A DNA stretch of 50,938 nt from UBA11475 sp045655805 (lineage in GTDB: Bacteria > Bacillota > Clostridia > Christensenellales > Borkfalkiaceae). Shown here one piece after another: positions 6,448 to 16,059 of this stretch. The translations under genes and the position numbers were made by a program. Position 1 is the stretch's first letter. Each line of letters begins with the position of its first letter. The DNA lies in assembly GCA_045655805.1 (NCBI GenBank), contig JAZOPZ010000017.1, positions 1 to 50,938 of the forward strand. The letters are read 5' to 3'. A model generated the notes under the pieces. The model was not told where the DNA came from. It did no database searches and saw only the letters and a list, made by a program, of their open reading frames with translations.

Positions 6448-7848
6448 TTATAAATTTTCACCGAAAAGTTTAGTCTTTTCTTCCTTTAAGATCTCAATCT
6501 TTGCGATATAAGTCCTAACGTCTTTAGGATTAGCGTAGCGTTCAATCCTTTCACCACCGTCAAAAAGCGCCTTTGAAACTGCGTTTGCGCCACAAGCGAC
6601 GTTATTTGAAATTTCTTCCATAATGTCTATGTTATATACACACGCTTTACCCTTTTTTGTATAACCGGTATTTTCAAGATTACCTGCCATATACTTTTGT
6701 CTGTACAAATAGTAAGGCAAATAACCTGCATCGTTCAATGCGTTGTGTGAATATTCCACCATATTAAAAGCCGTTTCACCCTCAAGCCTTTTGGCCTCGT
6801 GCGTTAAAAATGAACCTTTTTTAAGACATAAAGTATGGACGGTAATATTTTCAGGCGAAAGTGAAATAGCCGTGTCCACACTATGCTTGAAGTCTTCAAG
6901 ACTTTCTTTAGGCAACCCTGCAATTAAATCCATATTGACGTCAAACCCAAATTTTTTAGCGAGTTCAAACTTCTCAAATACGTCTTTTGCCGTGTGCCTG
7001 CGACCGATAAGTTCAAGCGTTTTATCGTTAAAGGTTTGCGGATTAACGCAAATCCTAGTAACGCCGTGCGCCTTTAACACTTCAAGACTTTCTTCCGTAA
7101 TGCAATCTGGACGACCTGCCTCAACGGTAAATTCAACGCCGTAATTTCCTATCGCCGAAAGGACTTTTTCAAGATAAATAGGTTCAAGAGTAACTGGCGT
7201 TCCTCCACCTATGTACACACTACGCAAATTTTTGATAAATTGTTTTGCGTGGCTAATTTCTTCACATAAAACTTCAATATACGGCGCAACCAACTTTTTT
7301 GCCGAACGCAAGTCGTTCGAAATAAACGAACAGTAACTACATCTAGTCGGACAAAACGGTATTCCTACAAAAAAATCGGTGTTGTCCATAGACGGATTAT
7401 AAATGCCTTCTTGCGTCTTTAAGATATCTTTTACGAGTTTTGTCTTTTTCTTTGAAACGTCCATATCATCAAAGAATTTTTCAAACTCACCCGTTATTGC
7501 CAACTGCGATTGAGCCATTTTAGTAGGTCTAATCCCTGTAAGTGCTCCCCAAGGCATATGCCTACCCGTAATGGATAAAAGTGATTTGTACACAGAAAGT
7601 TTGGCGTATCGCTTTATATAACGTTTTTCTTCTAACACGCTATTAACTTTAGGTGGTACGTCTTCGTAAAAAAAGTCCGTAGTGGTCGTATTTGGCAATA
7701 CCGTTCCACCTGTAAAACGGACTTCGTTATAAATTTTTACCCCGTCGTAACTGACTTTATGGTCTAGTGGAAACTCCTCAAGTTCGCCAAAAAGATTAAC
7801 CACTTCTTTAAGTTCAGGGACGAGTTTTTCAATATTTGAATTTATCAT
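6448..7848 (-). CDS. hemZ: Radical SAM coproporphyrinogen III oxidase-like protein HemZ
   Basis: Radical SAM enzyme of the HemN/HemW/HemZ group, 466 residues. The 4Fe-4S motif is CPTRCSYC (Cys166, Cys170, Cys173) preceded by VGIPF; YIGGGTPV and the HGVTRICVNPQTF and DLIAGLPKE segments are typical of the family. The roughly 150-residue N-terminal extension containing RHMPWGALTGIRPTK is the mark of HemZ rather than HemN or HemW. HemZ is named as an oxygen-independent coproporphyrinogen oxidase, but evidence for that activity is limited, and no other haem genes are here. It is last in the recJ-rel-MBL-hemZ unit, 43 bp after the MBL gene. No good Shine-Dalgarno precedes the ATG. Confidence 0.92.
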   Translation of the reverse strand: MINSNIEKLVPELKEVVNLFGELEEFPLDHKVSYDGVKIYNEVRFTGGTVLPNTTTTDFFYEDVPPKVNSVLEEKRYIKRYAKLSVYKSLLSITGRHMPWGALTGIRPTKMAQSQLAITGEFEKFFDDMDVSKKKTKLVKDILKTQEGIYNPSMDNTDFFVGIPFCPTRCSYCSFISNDLRSAKKLVAPYIEVLCEEISHAKQFIKNLRSVYIGGGTPVTLEPIYLEKVLSAIGNYGVEFTVEAGRPDCITEESLEVLKAHGVTRICVNPQTFNDKTLELIGRRHTAKDVFEKFELAKKFGFDVNMDLIAGLPKESLEDFKHSVDTAISLSPENITVHTLCLKKGSFLTHEAKRLEGETAFNMVEYSHNALNDAGYLPYYLYRQKYMAGNLENTGYTKKGKACVYNIDIMEEISNNVACGANAVSKALFDGGERIERYANPKDVRTYIAKIEILKEEKTKLFGENL

Positions 7849-7891
7849 ATTAGTCTATTTTTGTTGCTAAAAAGCCGACGACGACACTTAC

Positions 7892-8506
7892 TTACTGCAA
7901 AAACGGATTGTTTTCTATCTCGTAAAAAAGCGTGCTATCTTCGCCGTGCCCAGCAAAAACTTTATAGTTAAAATTAAGTTTTTTAAGCATATTAAGAGAA
8001 TTTATCAATTCTCTACCATCACCAGTATAAAGGTCCGTCCTACCGACCGTTCCACACATAAGAGTGTCACCCGTAAAAAGATTATCGCCGATTATAAAAC
8101 AAGCCGAACCTTTGCTGTGCCCAGGTGTTATTATAGCCTTTATTTTGATACCACAGATTGTAAATTCTTCGCCGTGGGCAAAAGTTTTATCGGCAGTAAC
8201 TGACGGAAAACTAACCAAAAAATTGTCTGATAAATTTATTCTTTTGTTCGATAAGCCGTCCTGCTCTTTTTCAGAAACTACAATCCTCACCCCTGCTTGT
8301 TGCAAATCAAAAGCGCACGATGCGTGATCAAAATGCGTGTGAGTTAAAAGCATTGCTTTTAGCGTAAAGCCGTGTTCTTTAGCAAAAGATAAAATTTCCG
8401 TGCTACGAGTACCACCGTCTATAACGAAACCTTCGTTCAAATCTTCATTAACGACAAAGTAACTATTGACGGGCAAAAGACCGCTGACTTTTTTATAAAT
8501 CTTCAT
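7892..8506 (-). CDS. MBL-fold metallohydrolase (glyoxalase II-like, YqgX type)
   Basis: Small metallo-beta-lactamase-fold hydrolase of 204 residues with the binuclear metal motif THTHFDH (His56, His58, Asp60, His61), the later TPGHSKGS (third-site His) and the final FAGHGEDS. Length and pattern match the short Firmicutes hydroxyacylglutathione hydrolase-like proteins rather than true glyoxalase II, which carries a longer C-terminal substrate domain. The substrate is therefore unassigned. Its ATG shares one base with the rel stop codon, so it is translationally coupled to rel. Confidence 0.88.
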   Translation of the reverse strand: MKIYKKVSGLLPVNSYFVVNEDLNEGFVIDGGTRSTEILSFAKEHGFTLKAMLLTHTHFDHASCAFDLQQAGVRIVVSEKEQDGLSNKRINLSDNFLVSFPSVTADKTFAHGEEFTICGIKIKAIITPGHSKGSACFIIGDNLFTGDTLMCGTVGRTDLYTGDGRELINSLNMLKKLNFNYKVFAGHGEDSTLFYEIENNPFLQ

Positions 8507-10641
8507 TAAGTCGTAACCCTATAAACGTCGATTATTTTTTCGTTTTGTTTAAGTTTATTGATAAGCGTTTCTAAATCTTGTTTAGAATTAAGTTTAATAT
8601 TTACGTCCAAAATAGCCTTTTTGCTCTTTTGGTCAAGTCTACCGTTAACGGCAGTAATAGTTAAATTCATTGCTGAAGTTACTGCTGAAACGGCGGAAAG
8701 CGCCGAGGCTTGAGTATCCGAAAGCACTTTAATACTTGCGTTAAAGGTATTAATCGCATCGCCCGACCATGAAACCTCAATAAACCTATCTGGCTCAACT
8801 TCACGCATGTTAGGACAATCAGCACGGTGTATAGTAACGCCTTTACCGCGAGAGATAAAGCCGATAATTTCGTCACCAGGCACAGGATTACAGCAACCGG
8901 CGTACCTAACGAGAAGATCTGACATCCCCTTCACTACTACGCCACTTTTTGACGAACTTTTAACGTTGCCCGTGCGAACGACAGGTTGCTTGCTTTCCTT
9001 CCGGAAATAATCGATTAACTTCAATAATACTTGGTTAGTCGTAACAGCACCGTAGCCGACTGATGCAAACATTTCTTCTTGGTTAGCAAAAGACAGCCTT
9101 GCCGAAAGTTTCAAAAAAGCCTCTTCCGTTAAAATTTCAGACAACTGATACCCTTTAGCCCTAGCCTCGTTTTCAAGCATAGACTTACCGGTTTTGATGT
9201 TTTCTTCTTTAAGTTCACGCTTAAAAAATTGTCTAATTTTAACGCGCGCTGATGAACTTTTAACTATCTTAAGCCAATCCCAAGATGGTCCTTTAGAATT
9301 TTTGCTGGTTATAATTTCGACCAAATCGCCAAGTTGCAAAGTACTGTTTAAAGGTACCATTTTGCCGTTGACTTTTGCTCCAACACACTTGTTGCCAACC
9401 GCCGAGTGAATACTATAAGCAAAGTCAAGTGGGGTTGACTCTTTTGGTAAAGATATGACGTCGCCGTTTGGCGTAAAGACTAATACTTCAGAACTATAAA
9501 TATCACCTTTTAAAGTGTTTATAAATTCCTTACTATCTTTAAGACCCCCTTGCCATTCCATAACTTCCCTAATCCAAGAAAGTCTCTTTTCAAAGTCGTC
9601 GTCTTTTTCGTCTTTAATATTCTCTTTATACTTCCAATGCGCTGCGATACCGAATTCTGCAGCACGGTTCATATCGTAAGTACGGATTTGAACTTCGAAT
9701 ATTTGACCAAAGTTAGTAACGACAGTCGTATGCAACGATTGATACATATTAGGCTTTGGCGTAGCGATATAGTCCTTTATACGAAGTGGAATAGGACTCC
9801 ACTTATGGTGAATTTTACCTAAAATTTCGTAACACTCGTCAATAGATTTTACGATAACCCTAATGGCAGTTAAATCGTAAATTTGTTCGAGCGTTTTATT
9901 TTGGTTTTTCATTTTACGGTAGATAGAATAAAAGTGCTTTGCCCTACCGAAAACTTCACCTTCAATATTACTGCTTTCCAAAATTTGATTAATTTCCGAT
10001 ACGAACCTATTTACAAGTTCGTTTCTTTCAGCAATCTTTTGGTTAATGTTTACTATCAAGAATTCAAAGGCTTCGGGGTCTAAATACTTAAGTGACAAGT
10101 CTTCGAGTTCACACTTGATTTTAGAAATACCAAGTCTGCCCGCAAGTGGCGCGTAAATATCTATGGTTTCTTTCGCCATGCGGATTTGCCTTTCTTTTGA
10201 AAGGTAATTTAAAGAACGCATATTGTGCAATCTATCGGCAAGTTTGATAATAATAACTCTTATATCTTTTGCCATCGCAACGAAAATTTTACGGAAATTT
10301 TCCGCTTGTTCTTCTTCTTTAGAGTGAAATTCTATTTTTTCAAGTTTGGTTACGCCCTGAACGAGTTGCAAAATTTCTTCACCAAAATCGTTTTTAATGT
10401 CGCTTTCAGAAATTGACGTGTCTTCAATAACGTCGTGTAAAAACGCCGCCGAAATAGTAGACGCGTCAAGCCCCAAGTCGAGCAGGATTTTTGCAACGGC
10501 GCAAGGATGAGTGAAGTAATCTTCCCCCGACGCTCTTTTTTGCCCCGTGTGCGCTTTTTTAGCGTAATCAAAAGCCTTTTCTATTACTGAATATTCCTGT
10601 TGCGGATATCTATCGCGTAATTGTTCTAATAAATCTAACAT
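8506..10641 (-). CDS. rel: Bifunctional (p)ppGpp synthetase/hydrolase (Rel)
   Basis: Long RelA/SpoT homologue of 711 residues that makes and degrades the stringent-response alarmone. Domain order: HD hydrolase with intact HDVIEDT (His69, Asp70, Glu73, Asp74); synthetase (YDLTAIRVIV, about 250-370); TGS (VFTPNGDVISLPK, about 395-455); helical and zinc-finger region with YAGCCNPVPGDEIIGF (about 580); C-terminal ACT domain. Both catalytic halves look intact, so a bifunctional enzyme is expected. Its start overlaps the recJ stop by 7 nt. In Bacillus subtilis apt lies between recJ and relA; here there is no room for it. Confidence 0.97.
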   Translation of the reverse strand: MLDLLEQLRDRYPQQEYSVIEKAFDYAKKAHTGQKRASGEDYFTHPCAVAKILLDLGLDASTISAAFLHDVIEDTSISESDIKNDFGEEILQLVQGVTKLEKIEFHSKEEEQAENFRKIFVAMAKDIRVIIIKLADRLHNMRSLNYLSKERQIRMAKETIDIYAPLAGRLGISKIKCELEDLSLKYLDPEAFEFLIVNINQKIAERNELVNRFVSEINQILESSNIEGEVFGRAKHFYSIYRKMKNQNKTLEQIYDLTAIRVIVKSIDECYEILGKIHHKWSPIPLRIKDYIATPKPNMYQSLHTTVVTNFGQIFEVQIRTYDMNRAAEFGIAAHWKYKENIKDEKDDDFEKRLSWIREVMEWQGGLKDSKEFINTLKGDIYSSEVLVFTPNGDVISLPKESTPLDFAYSIHSAVGNKCVGAKVNGKMVPLNSTLQLGDLVEIITSKNSKGPSWDWLKIVKSSSARVKIRQFFKRELKEENIKTGKSMLENEARAKGYQLSEILTEEAFLKLSARLSFANQEEMFASVGYGAVTTNQVLLKLIDYFRKESKQPVVRTGNVKSSSKSGVVVKGMSDLLVRYAGCCNPVPGDEIIGFISRGKGVTIHRADCPNMREVEPDRFIEVSWSGDAINTFNASIKVLSDTQASALSAVSAVTSAMNLTITAVNGRLDQKSKKAILDVNIKLNSKQDLETLINKLKQNEKIIDVYRVTT

Positions 10642-12947
10642 CTTTCTTTAAGTCTTTGAATTCTAGTATAAATTTCTGAAGTTTGCAAATCCCTTTTTAT
10701 ACGGTTATCACATTTAAGCGAGCCTGCCGAAACGTAAAAAATATTTAATTCCATAAACACGGCTAACGCAAAAATAAATTGATAAGGATTTACGTTAGGT
10801 TGATTGTCTGTGTAAAGTCTAACTGAACTAACGAATTTTTTACCAATCAAGTTTTTGATTGACATAAACGCTTCAGCCATAGATGCACGGTCTACGCTTA
10901 TATTATCTAGCGCCGATAACCCGAAAGCGTCTACGCAACAAACCACCGATTGACCTTCGTTTTCGTCCAAATAAGAAACGCCTTTATCTAGGTAAATAAC
11001 TCGCTCAAAGCCGGCAATACTTTCTGCCGAAGACGGAGCAAATAAAATTATGTCTAAAAGATTTTTTTCCGTAGGCTTAAAAATGCCTTTTTGCAACCCT
11101 TTAAGCAACGGATATTCGTTAAGCGTATCAGGGTCGTTCGCTATATAAACAGTTGAATACCTGTTTTGCTTTTCAGAAATAAAATGATTGATTTCAGCCT
11201 TTCTTAAACCACTTGGTTTATAGCCGTCCTCACTAATGCCGTCAAGCGCTTTTTCAAAGCAAATGAGCCTTAAATTTTCACTTTCCGTAACGACGGGCAT
11301 AACGTCTTTTACCATGCCTTTTAGGTAGGTTTGATGACCGTAAACAGAAAGATTTATTTCAAAAACCACTTTCTTTTCAATAGGGGCTTCTAACAACTCA
11401 ATACTATCAACCCCACCGAATTTTAACATCTCTAAAATTGGCGTTTTAAAATTAACGTGGGGCGAATTTGGCTTTAACGGTTGCGCCGAAACTGCACCAA
11501 TGGTCGCCGTAAAGAGTGGCTTTTTGTTGCCAACACCGTAAGGTTCTAACCGTTCGAGTTCTTTTGCAAACTTCATTGAGAACGATTCTGTAATTTCGGT
11601 TTCGGCATAAATTTTAGGCATAAAAAATTCCTTATCGTACTTTTTAGCGAGATAGTCGTCAACCCTATCGTAAAAAGCTTGGAACTTTTCTACCGTAATT
11701 GCCACGCCGGCCGCCTGTGAGTGCCCCCCGAATTCAACGAGCAACTCTTTCGCCGAAGATATAGCATCAAACACGTTTATACCGTCTACGCTACGAGCTG
11801 AGCCTTTCAAAATGCCACCGTGCCCTGCGAATATTATTACGGGACGAGAGTATTCTTCAGCAAGCCTTGCAGCAACTATTCCAACAAAACCAGTGCGCCA
11901 ACTTTCGTCGTAAAGCATAATTACGTTTTTAGTTGCGCCAATAGACGCAACCTTTTGTTTTGCTAAACGGTAAAGTTTATCACACTCTGCTTGTCTTTCT
12001 AAATTATATTCGTTAAGTTTTACGCTGTAGTCGTAAATTTCCGACGGATTATCAGTTAAAAACAACTTAAGTGCGCATTGTGCGTCACCCATTCTACCAG
12101 CAGCGTTTATGCGTGGTGCAAGCGAATAAGCAAGCGTTTGAGCAGTTACTTCTTTATAATTGTTAGCAGATAAAAGTTCAGCAAATAAAGGTCTAATTTT
12201 GCCACCTTGAAAAAGTTTTAAACCTTCGTAAACCAAATCCCTATTTTCAGAAATAAGTTCCATACTATCGGCAACGGTGGCAAGTGCAACGAAGTCAAGA
12301 TACTTATAAGCACTTTCGCCAATCAGAGCGCACGCGAGTTTGAAAGCAACCCCCGCCCCACACAAACCGTCAAAACTTTTATCGCCGTCAAGTTTAGGAT
12401 TTATACATAAAGTGTCGGGTAAAACATCGGGAATTTCGTGATGGTCGGTAACTATCACGTCGATACCAAGGTCTTTAATTTCCTCAACTTCTTGAACGTT
12501 ACTAATACCACAGTCAACTGTAATTACTAAATCAATAGGTTCATCTTCAGCCAAACTTTCTATAATAGAAAGATTTAAGCCGTAGCCGTCTTCTCGATTA
12601 GGAATAGCCGTTTTGACCCTTAATCCGAATTCCGTGAGGGCTTTATATAAAATTGCCGTAGCCGAAATACCATCCGCATCGTAATCGCCGTAAACTAAAA
12701 CTAGTTCGTCAGCCATTTTAGCCTCTTTTATGCGAGCAACGGCGGCCCTCATCCCTGAAAGTAAAAACGGGTCTAAAAAATTATGCTTGCCAGGTGATAA
12801 AAACCTTTTAATATCTTTAACCGTAGTAATCCCACGAGAGTATAAAACACCCGCAGTCAAAGTTAAAATCCCCGTTTCAAACGCATTGTGGGAAATAATA
12901 TTAAGTTGTTCTTCCGTGAAGTTTTGATTGTATATAATTTCCTTCAT
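10635..12947 (-). CDS. recJ: Single-stranded-DNA-specific exonuclease RecJ
   Basis: 5'-3' ssDNA exonuclease of recombination and mismatch repair. The DHH phosphoesterase motifs are clear: DYDADG at 88-93, VDCGISN at 144-150 and TDHHEIP at 167-173 (DHH 168-170), then LAPRINAAGRMGD and the DHHA1 motif GGHSQAAG (about 415). At 770 residues it is longer than the roughly 570-residue E. coli enzyme; like the long Firmicutes RecJ proteins it has an extra C-terminal region (about 560-770) with no motif I recognise. It is the first gene of the recJ-rel-MBL-hemZ unit. AGGTC precedes the ATG by a few bases. Confidence 0.96.
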   Translation of the reverse strand: MKEIIYNQNFTEEQLNIISHNAFETGILTLTAGVLYSRGITTVKDIKRFLSPGKHNFLDPFLLSGMRAAVARIKEAKMADELVLVYGDYDADGISATAILYKALTEFGLRVKTAIPNREDGYGLNLSIIESLAEDEPIDLVITVDCGISNVQEVEEIKDLGIDVIVTDHHEIPDVLPDTLCINPKLDGDKSFDGLCGAGVAFKLACALIGESAYKYLDFVALATVADSMELISENRDLVYEGLKLFQGGKIRPLFAELLSANNYKEVTAQTLAYSLAPRINAAGRMGDAQCALKLFLTDNPSEIYDYSVKLNEYNLERQAECDKLYRLAKQKVASIGATKNVIMLYDESWRTGFVGIVAARLAEEYSRPVIIFAGHGGILKGSARSVDGINVFDAISSAKELLVEFGGHSQAAGVAITVEKFQAFYDRVDDYLAKKYDKEFFMPKIYAETEITESFSMKFAKELERLEPYGVGNKKPLFTATIGAVSAQPLKPNSPHVNFKTPILEMLKFGGVDSIELLEAPIEKKVVFEINLSVYGHQTYLKGMVKDVMPVVTESENLRLICFEKALDGISEDGYKPSGLRKAEINHFISEKQNRYSTVYIANDPDTLNEYPLLKGLQKGIFKPTEKNLLDIILFAPSSAESIAGFERVIYLDKGVSYLDENEGQSVVCCVDAFGLSALDNISVDRASMAEAFMSIKNLIGKKFVSSVRLYTDNQPNVNPYQFIFALAVFMELNIFYVSAGSLKCDNRIKRDLQTSEIYTRIQRLKERC

Positions 12948-13031
12948 ACTGACCTTTGAAACGATATTTTAATAAACTACCACGACGAATTTTACCGTTC
13001 GCCATAGCAATACAAGATATATTTTAAAGCG

Positions 13032-13060
13032 AAAAGAGGGCTCGCCAGCCCCCTTTTTTT
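13032..13060 (-). terminator. Terminator of secDF
   Basis: An 11-bp stem with one mismatch around loop CGCC (AAAAGAGGGCT / AGCCCCCTTTT) lies immediately downstream of the secF stop. T/C-rich sequence follows on the minus strand. It separates secDF from recJ. Confidence 0.8.
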
Positions 13061-13065
13061 GAACT

Positions 13066-14016
13066 TTATTTTTCAGCCCCGGTAGGTTCAGCCGGTTTAT
13101 ATGCATATTTATCTTTACCGCCGATAGATGCAAAAGTCACCCAAACGGCAGGGGTTACAAACGCGCCTGTGAACGCTACTGATACGGCAGTAAGCACGAG
13201 CGATAAGCCAAGCCATCTTACGAGCGCAGGTCCAAAGATAACGAGCGCTAACGCAACTAAAAGTACTGCAATTGCTACTACCCCGTTGAACTTAATATTG
13301 CCACAATCAAGGTTTTGAGCAACTTCTTTTTTAGATGCATTTGCAAGGTTGTCGTACTTGCCGGTAGAATATTTAGCCTTACCGGTATAGTGAATAGAAG
13401 TAATCAAAGTAAGCGCAACGCCTGCGATAACCACTGCATAGAAAGCAGGTACCACAACTGCTCTAGTAATAGCAGTAAGCGCCAACAAGATTAAAGTTTC
13501 GATAGCGGTTACAGCCATAACGGTGAACGCCGCTGCGAATTTTTGTCTAAACATTAAGTATACACCTAAAACTATCACTGCACCAAGGGTTGCCAAGAAA
13601 ACAGGTAAAAGTTTTTGACTGTCGATTGAAGTTGATTCGTATTGTTCAACGACAACTTCAATTTCGTTAGTAGTGTTAGCAGGGTTGATAGCATTATAAA
13701 CTTCTTGTTGAAGTTCTGCTAAAACTTCTTGAGAAACTTCTTTCTTAAAAGCAAATACGGTATGACTGTCGAAGTTGTAAATAAGATAATCTGCACCATA
13801 AGAAATTTTATTGTCTTTGAAAACTTTTTTAGCGGTTTCGTCAATCTTATCGGTGTTTTCAGCAAAGTCTATTTCCGTTTTAATTTGAACTTCATAACCG
13901 TCAGAGTAAGCAACTGAACCATTAAACCCGAAAATGCCGAACAAGGTTGCGCCAACTACTACGATACATAATGCAACTAAAAGCCATAAATTTCTTTTCA
14001 TAACAAGGTTCTTCAT
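13066..14016 (-). CDS. secF: SecF-like protein translocase subunit (divergent)
   Basis: Membrane subunit that partners SecD in proton-driven protein secretion. The 316-residue protein has an N-terminal membrane segment (about 10-30), an extracytoplasmic domain of about 100 residues and five further hydrophobic segments between about 135 and 300, the expected SecF topology. Sequence motifs are weakly conserved, so the call leans on topology and on position 4 bp after secD. The start has AGGAGG nine bases upstream, overlapping the secD end. The cytoplasmic C-terminus is short and charged. It appears to be a fast-diverging SecF lineage. Confidence 0.8.
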   Translation of the reverse strand: MKNLVMKRNLWLLVALCIVVVGATLFGIFGFNGSVAYSDGYEVQIKTEIDFAENTDKIDETAKKVFKDNKISYGADYLIYNFDSHTVFAFKKEVSQEVLAELQQEVYNAINPANTTNEIEVVVEQYESTSIDSQKLLPVFLATLGAVIVLGVYLMFRQKFAAAFTVMAVTAIETLILLALTAITRAVVVPAFYAVVIAGVALTLITSIHYTGKAKYSTGKYDNLANASKKEVAQNLDCGNIKFNGVVAIAVLLVALALVIFGPALVRWLGLSLVLTAVSVAFTGAFVTPAVWVTFASIGGKDKYAYKPAEPTGAEK

Positions 14017-14020
14017 ACGA

Positions 14021-15382
14021 TTAGTCCTCCTTCTTTAACGCAAGGAACTTTTCACTCCCGCCCGAAACGCCGATGATAATTAAAGTCATTAAGCGTGAGA
14101 AGAGTAATGAAACGAGCCCTGAAAGAACTACGCCGATACCGAAAGTAATTGCAAATCCTTTAACTACGCCGTTTGCGAAGATAAAGAGAGCAAGAGCAAT
14201 TACGCCACAAGCAACGTGGGTATCAAGTGAGATAAGCGCAGGTTTGCCGTAAGCGTATCTTACTGCCGCGCGCATAGTTTTACCCGATGCGTATTCCTTT
14301 TTAATTCTATATGCAAAAGTAAAGCAAGCAATTGCCGAAAGTACGAGCGCAAATACGAAACCTAATACCGAACCCATAGAAACTTTAATACCCGGAACGA
14401 GATAAAGCATAAGGATTTGTAATAAGAATTGAGCAAGGAAAGCAATGCTCATTGAAACGCCCAAACCTTTGAATAAAACACACAAACAAGCAATTATCAC
14501 TAATACGATAACGCCAACTGCGATTTTAACCATAGTGTCCGCTTTAATACCTAAAAGCGGAGTTACGATACGAAGACCTGCGGTGTTTTCGTTAGCACCG
14601 ATAATTTCGTATTGATATTTAAGACCACCAGTCTTCATTTGGAACGCAAATCTTTCAGCGTCCGCTTGAGAAGTAGGACCGGTAAGCGTCATTTGACCTT
14701 TCATTGCTTCAAAATCAGCAGACTTGGTTGGAGTGTTTAAAAGTTCAGTTTCACCAAGAGATGCTTTAAGGTTAAAGTCAGCAGGGCTATCAGCACTTGC
14801 TTGTTCTGTTTCAAAATCCTTAATCGCTTGTAAGATGGTGTCAAAACCGTAGTCGGTAAGTTCCATCATAATAGGATAGGTGGTAGTACCGTCTTCTTGT
14901 TCATACGGCGTACCAAAATAGTAAGCGTCCTTAATTACCGCGCTACCCTTTGCGATTTCCACTTCAGAACCACTTTCACCACCGCTAAACACAACTTCAC
15001 CATAAGCTATAATTGCGTTTATATCGTTTGCAACGCTTTCCTTTGCTTCAACGTCAAGTCTAATTTTAGCGTCGCTATCGCTATCACTTGATAACAAAGT
15101 GATTTTGTAGTTTGAATATTTTAACGCTTCCAATCTACTTTCAAGCGTAGTAACTACGTCGTCAACGTCAACGGATTGGTCGTCATCCGCTTTGTGTTGA
15201 ATAGTATAAGAATAACCACCTTCCAAATCAACGTCCATATCAACGTAGTTAAGCAAAGAAGTATACTTGTACACCCCTTGTTTAACGAACGGAACGTGAA
15301 AGTTTATGAAAGTCATTGCCATAAGCACAGCAAGCACTACTGAAATTATCGATAAAAGTGCTATTGACTTTTTCTTGCCCAT
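14021..15382 (-). CDS. secD: Protein translocase subunit SecD
   Basis: Larger subunit of SecDF. I choose ATG 15382 (MGKKKS), which has GGGAGG five bases upstream; the longer TTG form would start inside that site. The protein has 453 residues: N-terminal membrane segment (about 7-28), the SecD signature DVDLEGGYSYTI (variant of GLDLxGG, about residues 50-60), a large extracytoplasmic domain, the TGPTSQADAERFAFQMKTGGL motif region, then five membrane segments (about 275-445). It is shorter than E. coli SecD (615 residues), in line with Firmicutes proteins. A strong promoter lies upstream, so secDF is a separate unit from yajC here. Confidence 0.92.
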   Translation of the reverse strand: MGKKKSIALLSIISVVLAVLMAMTFINFHVPFVKQGVYKYTSLLNYVDMDVDLEGGYSYTIQHKADDDQSVDVDDVVTTLESRLEALKYSNYKITLLSSDSDSDAKIRLDVEAKESVANDINAIIAYGEVVFSGGESGSEVEIAKGSAVIKDAYYFGTPYEQEDGTTTYPIMMELTDYGFDTILQAIKDFETEQASADSPADFNLKASLGETELLNTPTKSADFEAMKGQMTLTGPTSQADAERFAFQMKTGGLKYQYEIIGANENTAGLRIVTPLLGIKADTMVKIAVGVIVLVIIACLCVLFKGLGVSMSIAFLAQFLLQILMLYLVPGIKVSMGSVLGFVFALVLSAIACFTFAYRIKKEYASGKTMRAAVRYAYGKPALISLDTHVACGVIALALFIFANGVVKGFAITFGIGVVLSGLVSLLFSRLMTLIIIGVSGGSEKFLALKKED

Positions 15383-15418
15383 ATTGCCTCCCAAATAAGT
15401 TAAAACTTTTTTATTTTA

Positions 15419-15447
15419 CGAGTGTTTTTTAGCATAATACACACTCG
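15419..15447 (-). promoter_or_regulatory. secD leader hairpin
   Basis: CGAGTGT (15419-15425) and ACACTCG (15441-15447) form a 7-bp stem in the secD 5' leader, about 36 bp before the start codon. No terminator T-run or alternative ribosome-binding-site pairing is evident. Function unknown. Confidence 0.45.
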
Positions 15448-15469
15448 CGCATTATTTTAATACTTATTT

Positions 15470-15498
15470 ATTATATATGTAAAATTAAATTAAGTCAA
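15470..15498 (-). promoter_or_regulatory. Sigma-A promoter of secDF
   Basis: TTGACT (15493-15498), 17-nt spacer, TATAAT (15470-15475) on the minus strand; the -10 is consensus and the -35 has one change. It lies between the TIGR04086 gene terminator and secD. Confidence 0.85.
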
Positions 15499-15551
15499 TA
15501 GAATACGAAATTTTTTTGTGATTTTAGAGATGGTTTTTTTATTTTTTAGTC

Positions 15552-15583
15552 AAAAAAAAGGAGCAAAAGTCTTTTTTGCTCCT
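15552..15583 (-). terminator. Terminator after the TIGR04086 gene
   Basis: AGGAGCAAAA / TTTTGCTCCT, a perfect 10-bp stem, is followed on the minus strand by eight T. It starts 6 bp from the stop codon. Confidence 0.9.
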
Positions 15584-15588
15584 AATTT

Positions 15589-15969
15589 TTAACTCTTTGA
15601 TTTTATATTTACTGCAATTACCCCACTAATTAATCCGATTGCTCCACCGAATAAAACTTCTATAAGCAAGCCACTAGCAAATTCACCACCGAAAAAACTC
15701 ATAACCAAACAAGATAAAATTGCCGTAAAAACACCAACGATAAAGCCTTTTAAATACCCCGCTTTACCACTTATTGAAATTAAGCAAGCGGAGAAAATTG
15801 CGACTATTTTTATAAATTGATTTACGGGTTTAAATACGGAAGATGAAAGTTCAAATATCCAACAAACGAGCGCTAAAACTAGCGCAAGCAACAGAGTTAA
15901 CACGGTAGCCGTTATTATCCCTGCAAAAATATTTGCCGTTTGATTTTTTGCGCTTTTTGTATAAGACAT
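15589..15969 (-). CDS. TIGR04086 family membrane protein
   Basis: Small integral membrane protein of 126 residues when started at ATG 15969 (MSYTKSAKNQ), which has GGGGGG five bases upstream; the 24-residue longer frame lacks such a site. Four hydrophobic segments span most of the length after a short polar N-terminus. Size, topology and position near yajC, tgt and secDF match the uncharacterised TIGR04086 (YrzE-like) family found in this neighbourhood in many Firmicutes. Function is unknown; the recurring Sec-gene context suggests, but does not prove, a membrane or secretion role. Confidence 0.78.
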   Translation of the reverse strand: MSYTKSAKNQTANIFAGIITATVLTLLLALVLALVCWIFELSSSVFKPVNQFIKIVAIFSACLISISGKAGYLKGFIVGVFTAILSCLVMSFFGGEFASGLLIEVLFGGAIGLISGVIAVNIKSKS

Positions 15970-16028
15970 AAAATTCCCCCCAACAAAATATAACTGTTTT
16001 ATACTATGCGAGAGAAAATTTTTTATGC

Positions 16029-16056
16029 AAAAAAAGTCCACGATGGGACTTTTTTA
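16029..16056 (-). terminator. Terminator after the sugar kinase gene
   Basis: AAAGTCC / GGGACTTT-type stem around CACGAT, with T-runs on both sides; on the minus strand it ends in seven T. It lies just after the stop codon at 16060. Confidence 0.85.
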
Positions 16057-16059
16057 CTT

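Noticed and set aside
6448..7848. Assignment as HemN or HemW
   Set aside because: The long N-terminal region with the MPWGALTGIRPTK segment marks the HemZ branch.
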